A stretch of DNA of 64,000 bases from Larkinella bovis (lineage in GTDB: Bacteria > Bacteroidota > Bacteroidia > Cytophagales > Spirosomataceae), in the NCBI RefSeq assembly GCF_042655385.1, contig NZ_JBHSMA010000005.1:186001-250000 (forward strand), written 5' to 3'. Position numbers and translations under genes: made by a program. Under the pieces are notes generated by a model that did not search any database, was not told the DNA's origin, and saw only the letters and a program-made list of their open reading frames with translations. Position 1 is the first letter of the stretch, and each line of letters starts with the position of its first letter. This document shows, one piece after another, positions 34,851 to 44,030 of the stretch.

Positions 34851-37800
34851 TTAGAAGTTGAGTTTAATACCTGCTGCCATTGTTCTCGGAACCGGATAGG
34901 ACTCATCGTCATTATTCAGCTCGTTTCCACCGCGTACGCCCGCATCCGGGTTGTTACCGGGGTATTTGGTAAACATGAAGAGGTTGTTGCCGGTCACAAA
35001 AATCCGGGCATTGCTCAGGACGGATTTGAACCGGGGAAAGTTATAGCCGATGGTGATGGTTTTCAGCCAGGTATAGCTGGCGTCGTACACGTAGCGTTCG
35101 CTGCTCTCCCGTGACCATTTGAAGTAGCTGGTACCACCCTGCGAATTTTTTGCATTGGGGTTGGAGCCCGGATTTTCGGCCGACCGCCAGCGGTCTTTGG
35201 CTTTGTCCAGGACGTTAAATACGCCGTCCATGTTCATTGTTGAGGCTTCGATGTTCCGGTAAACGTCGAAATCGTGAGCCCCCAGGAACATGATGTTAAA
35301 GTCGAACCGCTTGTAGTCGGCGGCTACCGTCCAGGCCCAGGTAAAGGCCGGGTTGGGGTTGCCGATTTCAACCATGTCCTGCGTATCGTACGAAATTTCG
35401 CCGTCGCCGTTGGCATCCCAGAATTTCATTGCTCCCGGAATGGCACCATCCTGCTTCGGCCAGGCGTCGATTTCGGCCTGGGTGTTGAAGATACCCAGTT
35501 TGCGATAGCCGTAAATCATCCCAATCGGGCGCCCCACTTTCTGCACGTTGTACCCTCCATAGAAACTGCCATACCACAACATATCGTTGGCCCCTTTGAT
35601 AGCCAGGATCTTGTTCCGGTTGAAGGAAATATTCGCGTTTGTCCGCAACGTCAGGTTACCCAGGTTAATGCGGTAATCGGCGCCCAGTTCAATGCCGTGG
35701 TTCTCTACTTTACCGATATTATCCAGACTGGTGGTAAAACCGGAAACCGACGGAATCGAGATCGGCAGCAGCATGTCGTTGGTGATTTTTTTGTAGTACT
35801 CGAAGTTGAAATTCAACTGGTTGTTGAATAGCGACAGGTCCATACCGATATCCAGCTGGTTCGATTTTTCCCATTTCAGGCCGGAGTTGGCAAATGCGCT
35901 GACCACCTTGCCAGCGGCAAAAGCGTTGCCCAGCATGTAGTTGTTGGCGCTGACAAACGCCAGGCTCGGGTAGTTTCCAATATCGTTGTTTCCGGTTACC
36001 CCCCAGCTTGCCCGGAGTTTGAGGTCGCTTAGCCAGTCCAGTTTGGGCATGAAAGCTTCTTCTGTCACGCGCCAGCCGATGGAGGCCGCCGGGAAATTAC
36101 CGTATTTATTCTGGGAGCCAAACCGGGAGCTGCCTTCCCGGCGGTAGGATGCCGAGAACAGATAGCGGTCTTTATACGAGTAGTTGACCCGGCTCAGGAA
36201 AGCCAGCATCGTCCAGCCGTATTCGTAGGAATTCGCCGACCGGATTGATGCCGCACCCAGGTACGGTACCATGTCGTCGGGGAACGTATTACCCGAACCG
36301 GTAATACCGCGCAGCCGCTCCTTTTGGGCGGTATAACCCACCAAAGCTTCCAGGCTATGGCTGGTGCCGAGCTTGGGCGTGTAGGTGAGCAGTTGATCCA
36401 GCGCGTAGTTGGTCAATTCTTCGGTATTGTCCGTTTCCGTGGCAATGCGCGGAGGGGCACCCGCCGTGCCGTTTGCGACCGACAGACCGATGGTTGACGG
36501 TACAAACTCCTTATAGGTGTTATTATTGAGCTTGATGTTGGCGGACGTCCGGAATTTGAAATCTTTCAGGAACGATACCTCAATAAAACCGTTGCCCAGC
36601 ACATCGGCGATGTTTCTTCTCCGGAGTACGTTTTCGAGCACAAACAGGGGGTTCGGAAATCCGAATACGCCATCGACGCCGTTGATGTACGGAATCAGGG
36701 AGCCGTCTGGGTTATAAGGGGTTGCGCGCGGGTCCATCAGCAGGGCTCCTCCAGCCAGGGCACTGCGGCCGTTGGTGTTGGCCAGGTTGTTGTTGGTGTA
36801 CGACCCATTGACGTTCAGGCCGACATTGATGAACTTGTTAACCTGTCCTCCCAGATTGGTACGCACCGAAATCCGGTCGTAATCTGTGTGCTTGATGGTT
36901 CCGTTTTCTTTGTAATACCCCACCGACAGCAAGGCTTTCAGGGGCCCTCCGCCGGACGAAATCGTCAGGTTCGCGTCGGAATAGGGGGCATTTTTATTCA
37001 TGATCAGATCATACCAGTCCGTCGAATACTTGGTCTGCTCCGGAAACCGGTAGCCGATGGGAACTTCTTCAATCGACGGTTCGCGTCCTTGCAGAATCCG
37101 GATCTGATCCATGAAGACATCTTTTTTGAACTGGGCGAATTCAGGTCCGTTCAGCATCTTCACGCGTCGTGACATCGGAACGCTCTGAATACCGTAATCG
37201 AGGGAGAAATTGATATTGGTCTTGCCCTCTTTAGCGTTTTTGGTTGTAATCAGCACAACCCCGTTTGAGCCCCTGGCTCCGTAAATAGCCGTCGAAGCCG
37301 CATCTTTCAGGATGGAAATGCTTTCGATATCGTTCGGGTTCAGGTTTTGCCCGACATCAGTTCCCACCGGAAAACCGTCGATGACGTACAGCGGGTTACT
37401 CCCTGCACCCAGGGAACCAATGCCCCGAACCCGTACTTCAAAAGCACCACCCGGCGTTCCGGCTTTCTGCTTGACCACCACGCCCGGCGCCCGGCCCTGA
37501 ATCAGCTGATTCGTGCTGTTGGCGGGTTGTTCACCAATATCCTTCATGTTAATCGTCGATACCGCCGACGTAATATCCTGCCGGCGTTGCGAACCGTATC
37601 CCACTACAACCACTTCGTCGAGCGAACGGTCACCAGTGGCTAATTGTACATCCACCCTGGTGCGGTTACCAACCGTAATTTCCTGCGATTGATACCCGAC
37701 GAACGAGAAAATCAGCACGGCATTGGCATTCGGCACGTCGAGCCGGTAACTTCCGTCGGACCCACTCGTCGTACCGCGCGTTGTTCCCTTTAGCACGACG

Positions 37801-37979
37801 CTGACTCCCGGCAGGGCTTCTCCCTTTTCGTCCTTGACGGTTCCGCTAACGGTTTGGTCAAGAAGCGGTTTTCCAGTGGCATACAGGCTGGTAACCACCA
37901 GCATGATCAGGCAAAGGGGAATGAGCGAAATCCTCCTTAACAGCCCCGAAATGAATAAAGATTGTACGTGTTTTTTCAT
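34851..37979 (-). CDS. SusC/RagA family TonB-dependent transporter (pair 2)
   Basis: A 1042-residue outer-membrane transporter. It has a signal peptide (about 12-34), a carboxypeptidase-D-like domain (VSGTVKDEKGEALPGVSVVLKG near 45), the VVVGYGSQ segment near 128, a plug with AIYGARGSNGVVLITTKNAKEG near 235, and a barrel ending in KLNF. The SusD gene follows after 11 bases. The FecR-like gene lies 187 bases upstream on the same strand and the ECF sigma gene diverges beyond it, an arrangement by which Bacteroidota often switch on SusCD operons. Confidence 0.95.
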   Translation of the reverse strand: MKKHVQSLFISGLLRRISLIPLCLIMLVVTSLYATGKPLLDQTVSGTVKDEKGEALPGVSVVLKGTTRGTTSGSDGSYRLDVPNANAVLIFSFVGYQSQEITVGNRTRVDVQLATGDRSLDEVVVVGYGSQRRQDITSAVSTINMKDIGEQPANSTNQLIQGRAPGVVVKQKAGTPGGAFEVRVRGIGSLGAGSNPLYVIDGFPVGTDVGQNLNPNDIESISILKDAASTAIYGARGSNGVVLITTKNAKEGKTNINFSLDYGIQSVPMSRRVKMLNGPEFAQFKKDVFMDQIRILQGREPSIEEVPIGYRFPEQTKYSTDWYDLIMNKNAPYSDANLTISSGGGPLKALLSVGYYKENGTIKHTDYDRISVRTNLGGQVNKFINVGLNVNGSYTNNNLANTNGRSALAGGALLMDPRATPYNPDGSLIPYINGVDGVFGFPNPLFVLENVLRRRNIADVLGNGFIEVSFLKDFKFRTSANIKLNNNTYKEFVPSTIGLSVANGTAGAPPRIATETDNTEELTNYALDQLLTYTPKLGTSHSLEALVGYTAQKERLRGITGSGNTFPDDMVPYLGAASIRSANSYEYGWTMLAFLSRVNYSYKDRYLFSASYRREGSSRFGSQNKYGNFPAASIGWRVTEEAFMPKLDWLSDLKLRASWGVTGNNDIGNYPSLAFVSANNYMLGNAFAAGKVVSAFANSGLKWEKSNQLDIGMDLSLFNNQLNFNFEYYKKITNDMLLPISIPSVSGFTTSLDNIGKVENHGIELGADYRINLGNLTLRTNANISFNRNKILAIKGANDMLWYGSFYGGYNVQKVGRPIGMIYGYRKLGIFNTQAEIDAWPKQDGAIPGAMKFWDANGDGEISYDTQDMVEIGNPNPAFTWAWTVAADYKRFDFNIMFLGAHDFDVYRNIEASTMNMDGVFNVLDKAKDRWRSAENPGSNPNAKNSQGGTSYFKWSRESSERYVYDASYTWLKTITIGYNFPRFKSVLSNARIFVTGNNLFMFTKYPGNNPDAGVRGGNELNNDDESYPVPRTMAAGIKLNF

Positions 37980-38166
37980 TAGTTTTTTTGTTTAACCGTG
38001 AAGCAATGGTGACGCAGGGAGCGCATGCAAAAAGTCGTACCCATCGGGGCCGACCCAAAGTCGATTGGCGCGCTTTGGCAAGACGGTGTTGATAAAGAGG
38101 GTTAGGGACATAGCGAACGGGTTTAGTGAAAAGTCGGAATAGGTATTCAAAGGGAGTGATCGGTCC

Positions 38167-38406
38167 TCAACTGTCCTGCTGCCACCATTCCTGCAAGGGC
38201 GGATCGGGTTCTGTCTTCGGCCGGATTCGTAACTGGATTTTTGTCCATATCATCTCTTCCTGGGTGGGTTCGGGGGGGCGGTTTTCCATTCGGTCGTCCT
38301 CCTGATTCAGCAAGTCATACCAATAATCCATCATCTGTCTCTCCTTGGGTGAACAGGTGCCATCGGTGTAGCGTTGAAGCAGTTCTAAGAAACCCTTTCG
38401 ATTCAT
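38167..38406 (-). CDS. Stand-alone FecR N-terminal (anti-sigma-like) domain
   Basis: Only 79 residues. The sequence FLELLQRYTDGTCSPKERQMMDYWYDLL at 6-33 is the N-terminal, sigma-binding domain of FecR-type anti-sigma factors (DUF4880-like). Normal FecR proteins are 300-400 residues with a membrane helix and a periplasmic FecR domain; both are absent, and the frame ends in a clean TGA after an acidic and proline-rich tail. It lies between a divergent ECF sigma gene and SusC 2. It may be a small cytoplasmic anti-sigma factor or a relic of a full FecR gene. Confidence 0.72.
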   Translation of the reverse strand: MNRKGFLELLQRYTDGTCSPKERQMMDYWYDLLNQEDDRMENRPPEPTQEEMIWTKIQLRIRPKTEPDPPLQEWWQQDS

Positions 38407-38793
38407 GTGGATTCTCGGTAAAAGCAGGAACCAGCTGTTCCAGGGAGAAGACCAGGTTATATATACAGCTATGTCAATCAGGCGAAAGAAAACCGCAATT
38501 TGTTCAGAAAAATAATCGAATAGTTATACTATAAAGCCTTGGAAGGCCGACAATTCCTTATTTTGTCATAGGCGGTCTGGGCTGGCGCCCGCGAGTAGGA
38601 GTTGACAGAATCGGAAAAAAACCGGTAAATCGGTTCCGTATTTGTCGGACAGAAACGGCGAAGCAAACGGTTTTACACAGGTAAGTACAGGATAGCGGGT
38701 CGGATGAGAATGGGAATATTAGGCTATAAATTTATTCTTTTCGGAGACGGGTCGCCGAAAGTATAACCCGCTCTACCCATTCTACCATCTTCT
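38407..38793. promoter_or_regulatory. Divergent 387-base control region
   Basis: It separates the FecR-like gene from the ECF sigma gene and must hold promoters for both. There is an A/T-rich stretch near 38500-38540 and another near 38720-38745. No exact Bacteroidota promoter consensus and no coding sequence stand out. Confidence 0.5.
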
Positions 38794-39351
38794 ATGGAAT
38801 ACTCGGTTTTAAGCGATGCCGTGTTGGTAAATTATTTTCAGAATGGAAATGAAGAGGCTTTTCAGGCGATTTACCGCCGATACTGGCACCCGCTTTTTGT
38901 CGTAGCCCGCCGGAAACTGGATTCGCAGGAAAATGCCGAAGAATTAATTCAGGACCTTTTTGTCGATTTGTGGGAACGCCGGCGAACGGTGCAGATCGAC
39001 GAGTTGAAGAAGTATCTGTTCGGGGCGGTTAAGTATAAAATCCTGAACCACATCAAGGCGTTGCTGATCCGGCAGAAATACGAACATTTCAGGAATGCCA
39101 CGCTCTCCGATTTTGATTGCCATACGGAAGAGTTGCTGGCGTACGAAGATCTGAACAAGGCCATTGAAGTGGGAATTGCTCAGTTGCCATTAAAAACCCG
39201 GCAGATCTTTCAGCTCAACCGGCTCGAAAACCAGTCGGTCCGGCAAATTTCCGCGTCGCTGCGCATTCCCGAGCGCACGGTCGAATACCACATCATGCAG
39301 TCGCTTCGGACTCTCCGGCTGCACCTGAAAGACTATGTCAGTGTCGTTTGA
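38794..39351 (+). CDS. ECF RNA polymerase sigma-70 factor
   Basis: A 185-residue sigma factor with region 2 (FQAIYRRYWHPLFVVARRKL and ENAEELIQDLFVDLWERR, about 25-70) and region 4 (AQLPLKTRQIFQLNRLENQSVRQISASLRIPERTVEYHI, about 125-168). This is the type common beside FecR/SusC genes in Bacteroidota. It probably directs RNA polymerase to SusCD pair 2, released from the FecR-like partner by an inducing signal. The ATG at 38794 is the natural start. It converges on the DUF417 gene with a 21-base gap. Confidence 0.93.
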   Translation: MEYSVLSDAVLVNYFQNGNEEAFQAIYRRYWHPLFVVARRKLDSQENAEELIQDLFVDLWERRRTVQIDELKKYLFGAVKYKILNHIKALLIRQKYEHFRNATLSDFDCHTEELLAYEDLNKAIEVGIAQLPLKTRQIFQLNRLENQSVRQISASLRIPERTVEYHIMQSLRTLRLHLKDYVSVV

Positions 39352-39372
39352 GGGCGAAAGGAGAACGCTGCT

Positions 39373-39942
39373 TTAAGACGGTTTGCTGCGGTGGAGGTAA
39401 AGCCGGGCAGATTCGCTGAGGGTGACGATCGCTCCGCCTAAAATGACAAGATCTTTGAGGACCAGCCGCCCGCGCGCCGACAGATACGGAAATCCCCAGT
39501 GCTGGTCGCCAAGTTGCGGTACCCAGGTTTCCGGGGTGGTCACCAGAAAGGAAAGCGTTCCGAGGGTCATGATAAAAATGAGCAAGCTGCCAATCATACT
39601 GGCAGCGGGGGCAACGGGGTGGAGCGCTACCAGCGCGGCCACGGTCACCAGAAAGATGCCTAAACCAATGGAAAAACCGTAGGTGTTGTTGGCGATATGC
39701 CACTGGCGGTTTTTCTCAATCAGCTCTCCTTCTTTGTTCATGTGCGATTTATACTCGGCCGGATGCTGGTAAAAGAAGGCCATGAACGGGCTATTGGCGA
39801 CAAAAGGAACAATCCCGTCGGCTTCATACGGGACGAATTTTAACGCGCCAATCCAGAAAAAAACAACCACCAGTCCAAACCGGATGGCGTTGCGGCCAGC
39901 CTGGTCTAAACCGGCCAGGAAATGAATCAAGCTCGTTTTCAT
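39373..39942 (-). CDS. DUF417 family (YkgB-like) membrane protein
   Basis: An inner-membrane protein with four hydrophobic segments: FGLVVVFFWIGALKF near 22, FSIGLGIFLVTVAALVAL near 87, MIGSLLIFIMTLGTLSFL near 115 and RLVLKDLVILGGAIVTL near 160. The motifs GxLKF-PYEADGI-P-VANSP and STRGRLVLKDLVILGG-like C terminus mark the YkgB/DUF417 family. The ATG at 39942 was preferred over a TTG 12 codons earlier. An AraC regulator lies 93 bases upstream on the same strand and probably controls it. The biochemical role of the family is unknown; links to reactive chlorine or oxidative stress are known in relatives. Confidence 0.87.
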   Translation of the reverse strand: MKTSLIHFLAGLDQAGRNAIRFGLVVVFFWIGALKFVPYEADGIVPFVANSPFMAFFYQHPAEYKSHMNKEGELIEKNRQWHIANNTYGFSIGLGIFLVTVAALVALHPVAPAASMIGSLLIFIMTLGTLSFLVTTPETWVPQLGDQHWGFPYLSARGRLVLKDLVILGGAIVTLSESARLYLHRSKPS

Positions 39943-40035
39943 GCGTAATGGGTGGTCTTGGGGTGACTGTTCGATCAACTTGACGATACAAAACTAGCTG
40001 TGGGGCTTTCGCCTTGACATGGATGGTAGCGGATA

Positions 40036-40893
40036 TTACATGGACAAATCTGCCACGATTGAAATGCCGGTTTGGTCCCGAAAAGCCTGGGGAGAGATGT
40101 TGGTGAATTTCTTGAAAACCCGGCTGAAGTAAAATTCGTCCTCAAACTTCAGCGCCCAGGCAATCTCCTTGATACTTTTGCGGGTCAGGTGCAATTGCTT
40201 TTTCGCTTCCAGAATGAACCGTTCCTGAATGAGGGCCGAGGGCGATTTTTTAAAGTAACGCCTACAGCGTTTCGTAAGGGTGTTGGGCGACATCGCCAGG
40301 AGGGATGCGTACTCATGCGGTTTGCGCAACTCCAGGTAATGCTGCTCCAGCAGTTGTTTGAACTGCTCCATGGACTCATCCCGGGGAATGGCGTGAATCG
40401 GATTGTTTAATGATTTGATTTTCAGTTGGCTGGCCTTGGCCAGAAACAATTGTAAATAAGCGCGCAGGACCATTTCGGCGGGTTCCGGCTGGCGGAGTTC
40501 GTCGGCGATATCGTCCTGAATCCGTTCAATAATTCCGATTTCCCGATCGGTCAGCACAACGGAAGGTTCCAGGTAAATGTTATTGAAAAGCAGGCCGTTG
40601 CAGGCTACCTCTTTCCGGTGGTATTCAATGCAGTAAAAGTCGCCGTGAAACCGCAGGAACCGGATGGGGAAAACGGTTTTCGATTTCATGGAAATCAGTT
40701 GGAGAGGAGTGGCAAACAGGAGGGTGGGGCCTTCAAACGGGAAAGCACCAAAATCGGAATAAAAGACGCCTTTGCCGTCGGCTACGTAAAAAACCGCATA
40801 TTCACGGAAGGTGACCGGCTGGGAAAAAGCCGCGGTTTCGGTGGATTCGAGCCCGATTAGAAAATCGCCGGAGGAGGTGCAAAGTTGCTGCAT
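40036..40893 (-). CDS. AraC family transcriptional regulator
   Basis: A cupin-like sensing domain (about 1-160) is followed by a C-terminal double helix-turn-helix: HEYASLLAMSPNTLTKRCRRYFKKSPSALIQERFILEAKKQLHLT and IKEIAWALKFEDEFYFSRVFKKFTNISPQAFRDQ. The ATG at 40893 avoids 28 upstream residues with no family similarity. The gene precedes the DUF417 gene by 93 bases, so it probably regulates that gene. The ligand is unknown. Confidence 0.92.
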   Translation of the reverse strand: MQQLCTSSGDFLIGLESTETAAFSQPVTFREYAVFYVADGKGVFYSDFGAFPFEGPTLLFATPLQLISMKSKTVFPIRFLRFHGDFYCIEYHRKEVACNGLLFNNIYLEPSVVLTDREIGIIERIQDDIADELRQPEPAEMVLRAYLQLFLAKASQLKIKSLNNPIHAIPRDESMEQFKQLLEQHYLELRKPHEYASLLAMSPNTLTKRCRRYFKKSPSALIQERFILEAKKQLHLTRKSIKEIAWALKFEDEFYFSRVFKKFTNISPQAFRDQTGISIVADLSM

Positions 40894-41261
40894 GGTAGGA
40901 ATGCGCCATCGGTTGAAAAACAAACCTACAAAAAAGGGGCGTTTAGAATAGCTCGAAAACGGTATTCCGTTTCCCATCGATTCGTAGACTTTTGTTTGGA
41001 ACGGTCGGGTTCAAGGAGGAGTAAGGTAAACAGGAAGGGTGCTGGGCCGGTACCCGGTTTGCTGGCCGGTGGTCCGAACGGCAGTGCGCCCCGGCAGGAG
41101 AAGTGTGAGCGCTACACACCGACCTCCGCCGATGAACGGTTTATCGACGCGCTGGAAATCTGATAGAAAAGGTTGTAAAACCGGTTTTCTCCGGAAAACG
41201 GAGGGGCTTGCCAAACCCAAGTGTCTGACAAGCCCCTTTTACAGAAACCGGGTTAGTTTAT
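40894..41261. other. Gap of 368 bases with one terminator
   Basis: It holds the upstream region of the AraC gene and, near its right end, the hairpin at 41202-41237. I see no convincing gene. Confidence 0.55.
41202..41241 (-). terminator. Hairpin after the ELWxxDGT-repeat gene
   Basis: AGGGGCTTG (41202-41210) pairs with CAAGCCCCT (41229-41237); the plus strand continues with TTTT. On the minus strand the gene ends at 41262, 21 bases before the hairpin. It probably serves as its terminator. Confidence 0.6.
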
Positions 41262-43880
41262 TTACTTTACTTTCAATAGTTTAATGGTTTGGGCCTGACG
41301 GAAATTGGCTACCCGAAGGAACAGCATACCCGGTGCGGTGCCGGAAACGGAAAACCGCAGGAGTTCCCGGTTCGTCGGTTGGTTCAGGTGTCGCTCGGCT
41401 ACGATCCGGCCCTGTCCGTCGGTTAATAACAGGTGCAAGGGTTGGCCCTCTGCCCCCCGTACCTCAACTTCCAGCTCATCCTGGGGGATCGGGTTGCCCC
41501 GTACCACCACCTCCAGCGGTTTTTGAGCCTCGGCCGATTCGGTCGCCATCCGGCTGCTACCGGGGCAGCTCAGGGTTTTTGGGGCCCATTTCAGGGTATA
41601 ATTGCTGTTGTACACCTTGGCACTGATCGAATAGGTTTGCCCGTTTTTCAGGCTGGCGGGTGTCGGGAAGCTGTAGGCATGAACGCCGTTGCCCTTTCCG
41701 GCCTCCTTCAGGTCCTGCCGGAAGATGTTGGCGTCGGCGGTACCGATGCTCTGACCGTTGGCAAAAAACTCCAGTTTCAGGGCGGTAGTGGGTTTGTCTT
41801 TGTCCCAGACCCAGCCGCGAATCGTCCCGCATTCGACTTTGTCGAGATATCCCTCGAAGTTGCCGCCCACCGGGCCGGGCGTGTCGTCGCCCGGATCAGG
41901 ACCGGGCGTTGGATCGGGCTCCGGACTGGAACCGGTACAGACGAGATCTTTAGGGGCCCATTTCAGGGTATAATTGCTGTTGTACACTTTCGCACTGATC
42001 GAATAGGTTTGCCCGTTTTTGAGGTTCTCAGGGGTCGGGAAGCTGTAGGCATGAACGCCGTTGCCCTTTCCGGCCTCCTTCAGGTCCTGCCGGAAGATGT
42101 TGGCGTCGGTGGTTCCGATGCTTTGACCGTTGGCAAAAAACTCCAGTTTCAGGGCGGTATTGGGTTTGTCTCTGTCCCAGACCCAGCCGCGGAACGTGCC
42201 GCATTCGACTTTGTCAAGATAGCCCTCGAAGTTGCCGCCCACCGGGCCGGGCGTGTCGCCCGGATCGGGAGTGCTGATTATGGGTTGCACGATGACCGTC
42301 GCACTCGATGCCGGACTCACGCAGCCCGCTACGTTGCAGGTGGCCGTGTAAACGTAGGTGCCGCTGAACGAAGCAGGAACGGTGATGTTGCCACTGCCGG
42401 AGGTGTTGTCGGGGCCGGTCCAGTTCAGTGTGCCGGAACAATTGGGGGCCGAAAGCACCACGGCCGGAGCGTTCTGATTGACCGTTACGGTGGTTTGACC
42501 GCCGGATGTCAGGTTCGGCGCGGGCGGATTGACGCAGGGATTCAGGCGGAACAGTTGTTTCATTCCGTCGGGACCCGTGGCTGCGAAGTAGAGTACTCCG
42601 TTGACCGGCGTGAGGTTGTAAGGGGCGGAATCGGCGGCACCGGGGTTGATATCGGCCACCAGGGTGGTACCGGCTTCGGTGCCGTTACTTTTCCAGAGTT
42701 CAACTCCGTGGTCGGCTGTTCGGGCGCTCATGTACAGCACACCCCCGAACTCCGTGAAATTCGACGCATCCGACGACTCCTGACCGGGGTTCATATCTTT
42801 AACCAAAACCGTACCGTCCGGGGTGTTATCGGTTTTCCAGAGTTCCCGGCCCTTCCCGAAGGTGTTGGCGGTAAAGAAAATCTGGTTGTTGACCACGGTC
42901 ATGAAACCGGGAATGCCGTTGGCTTCGCCGGATGCACCCGGCAAAACGTCTTTCAGCAGACTGGTCGCGTAGGGCGAACCATTGGTTTTCCAGAGTTCGG
43001 TGCCGTAGGTGTTTTCGTACGCTTTAAAGCAGACGAAACCATTCAGGTACGTATAAAACGACGGTTCGGAGGAAGGCCAGCCGGGGTTCACATCTTTGAC
43101 CATCACCGTCCCGGCTTCGGTGCCGTCGCTTTTCCAGGGTTCACTGCCGGTATCGCTGAGGGTGGCCGTAAAATACAGCGTACCGTTGGCGTTGGTCAGG
43201 TAATTCAGGCTGGAGCCATTGCTGCCGGGGTTAATATCTTTGACCATCACCGTACCCATCGATGTGCCGTCGGTTTTCCAGAGCTCGGCGCCGTAGTAGT
43301 AGGTGGTGGCTTTGAAAAACAGGGTGCCGTTGATCGGGGTAAGGTATTGCGGGTCGCTGTGGTCCGGGCCGGAGTTGATGTCTCGTACCATGACCGTCCC
43401 AGCCTCGGTGCCGTCGGTTTTCCAGAGTTCCGTTCCGTTGGTGCCGTTATCGGCCCGGAAGAAGAGCGTTCCGTTCATCGGGGTCAACCAGACGGGGGAC
43501 GAACCGTAGCCACCGGGACGGATGTCTTTGACGAGGGTGGTGCCAGCAGCCGTGCCGTCGGTTTTCCAGAGTTCGACACCCGTTGAGCCGTCGGTAGCGG
43601 CAAAAAAGACGGTGTTGCCCACCACGGTCAGGTAGGCTGGTGAGGAACTGGCGGCTCCGGGATTAATGTCTTTCAGCAATACCGTCCCGGCAGCGGTGCC
43701 ATCGCTTTTCCAGAGTTCCATTCCCGTTGGACCGTCATGGGCGCTGAAGATCAGCGTACCGTTCAGGTTGACGAGGTTGGTAATGCCATCGGAGAAACTT
43801 TTAAGGGAGAGGGGTTGAGCCTGCGCCGGGTGACTAAGCCAGCCGACAAGTACCAATAACAGAAGAGAAAATTTCTTCAT
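41262..43880 (-). CDS. Secreted ELWxxDGT-repeat protein with type IX sorting domain
   Basis: A signal peptide (1-21 from the ATG at 43880) is followed by nine or so repeats of about 48 residues carrying ELWKTDGTxxGT-VKDINPG (about 30-450), which form a propeller-like array. A PKD/Ig-like segment follows (470-555). Two near-identical modules come next, starting GGNFEGYLDKVECGT and ending LKWAPK, joined by Pro/Asp/Gly-rich linkers. The last 75 residues (GNPIPQDELEVEVRG ... GMLFLRVANFRQAQTIKLLKV) look like a type A sorting domain of the type IX secretion system. It is probably exported across the outer membrane and surface-attached. Role unknown; adhesion or glycan binding is plausible. Confidence 0.88.
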   Translation of the reverse strand: MKKFSLLLLVLVGWLSHPAQAQPLSLKSFSDGITNLVNLNGTLIFSAHDGPTGMELWKSDGTAAGTVLLKDINPGAASSSPAYLTVVGNTVFFAATDGSTGVELWKTDGTAAGTTLVKDIRPGGYGSSPVWLTPMNGTLFFRADNGTNGTELWKTDGTEAGTVMVRDINSGPDHSDPQYLTPINGTLFFKATTYYYGAELWKTDGTSMGTVMVKDINPGSNGSSLNYLTNANGTLYFTATLSDTGSEPWKSDGTEAGTVMVKDVNPGWPSSEPSFYTYLNGFVCFKAYENTYGTELWKTNGSPYATSLLKDVLPGASGEANGIPGFMTVVNNQIFFTANTFGKGRELWKTDNTPDGTVLVKDMNPGQESSDASNFTEFGGVLYMSARTADHGVELWKSNGTEAGTTLVADINPGAADSAPYNLTPVNGVLYFAATGPDGMKQLFRLNPCVNPPAPNLTSGGQTTVTVNQNAPAVVLSAPNCSGTLNWTGPDNTSGSGNITVPASFSGTYVYTATCNVAGCVSPASSATVIVQPIISTPDPGDTPGPVGGNFEGYLDKVECGTFRGWVWDRDKPNTALKLEFFANGQSIGTTDANIFRQDLKEAGKGNGVHAYSFPTPENLKNGQTYSISAKVYNSNYTLKWAPKDLVCTGSSPEPDPTPGPDPGDDTPGPVGGNFEGYLDKVECGTIRGWVWDKDKPTTALKLEFFANGQSIGTADANIFRQDLKEAGKGNGVHAYSFPTPASLKNGQTYSISAKVYNSNYTLKWAPKTLSCPGSSRMATESAEAQKPLEVVVRGNPIPQDELEVEVRGAEGQPLHLLLTDGQGRIVAERHLNQPTNRELLRFSVSGTAPGMLFLRVANFRQAQTIKLLKVK
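41581..42258. repeat. Tandem 306-bp coding duplication, period 372
   Basis: Bases 41581-41886 and 41953-42258 are nearly identical in DNA, including silent positions. They encode the two C-terminal modules of the surface protein. The spacing between copies is 372 bases (124 codons), so the frame is kept. The similarity suggests recent duplication or gene conversion. Confidence 0.9.
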
Positions 43881-44030
43881 GGAATTCAAAAGAAAAATGG
43901 TGTGGATCGTGACGAATGCCTAAAGATAGGGCACGGAAAAACCGGGATGCGAGTCCGGGTTAATAACCGGAGACTCTCAACCAATAAGTGGTGATAGGAA
44001 GGAAATAGCTGGCGGGAGGCAGAAAGGGGC

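Noticed and set aside
41433..43586. A 717-codon open frame on the plus strand
   Set aside because: It is antisense to the ELWxxDGT-repeat gene; its apparent repeats (for example GVGFPEFGAV) are the mirror of those repeats and it has no signal peptide or known domain.
41262..43880. Possible CRISPR-like array suggested by regular repeats
   Set aside because: The repeats are in-frame protein repeats of about 48 codons with diverged DNA, not short direct repeats with unique spacers.
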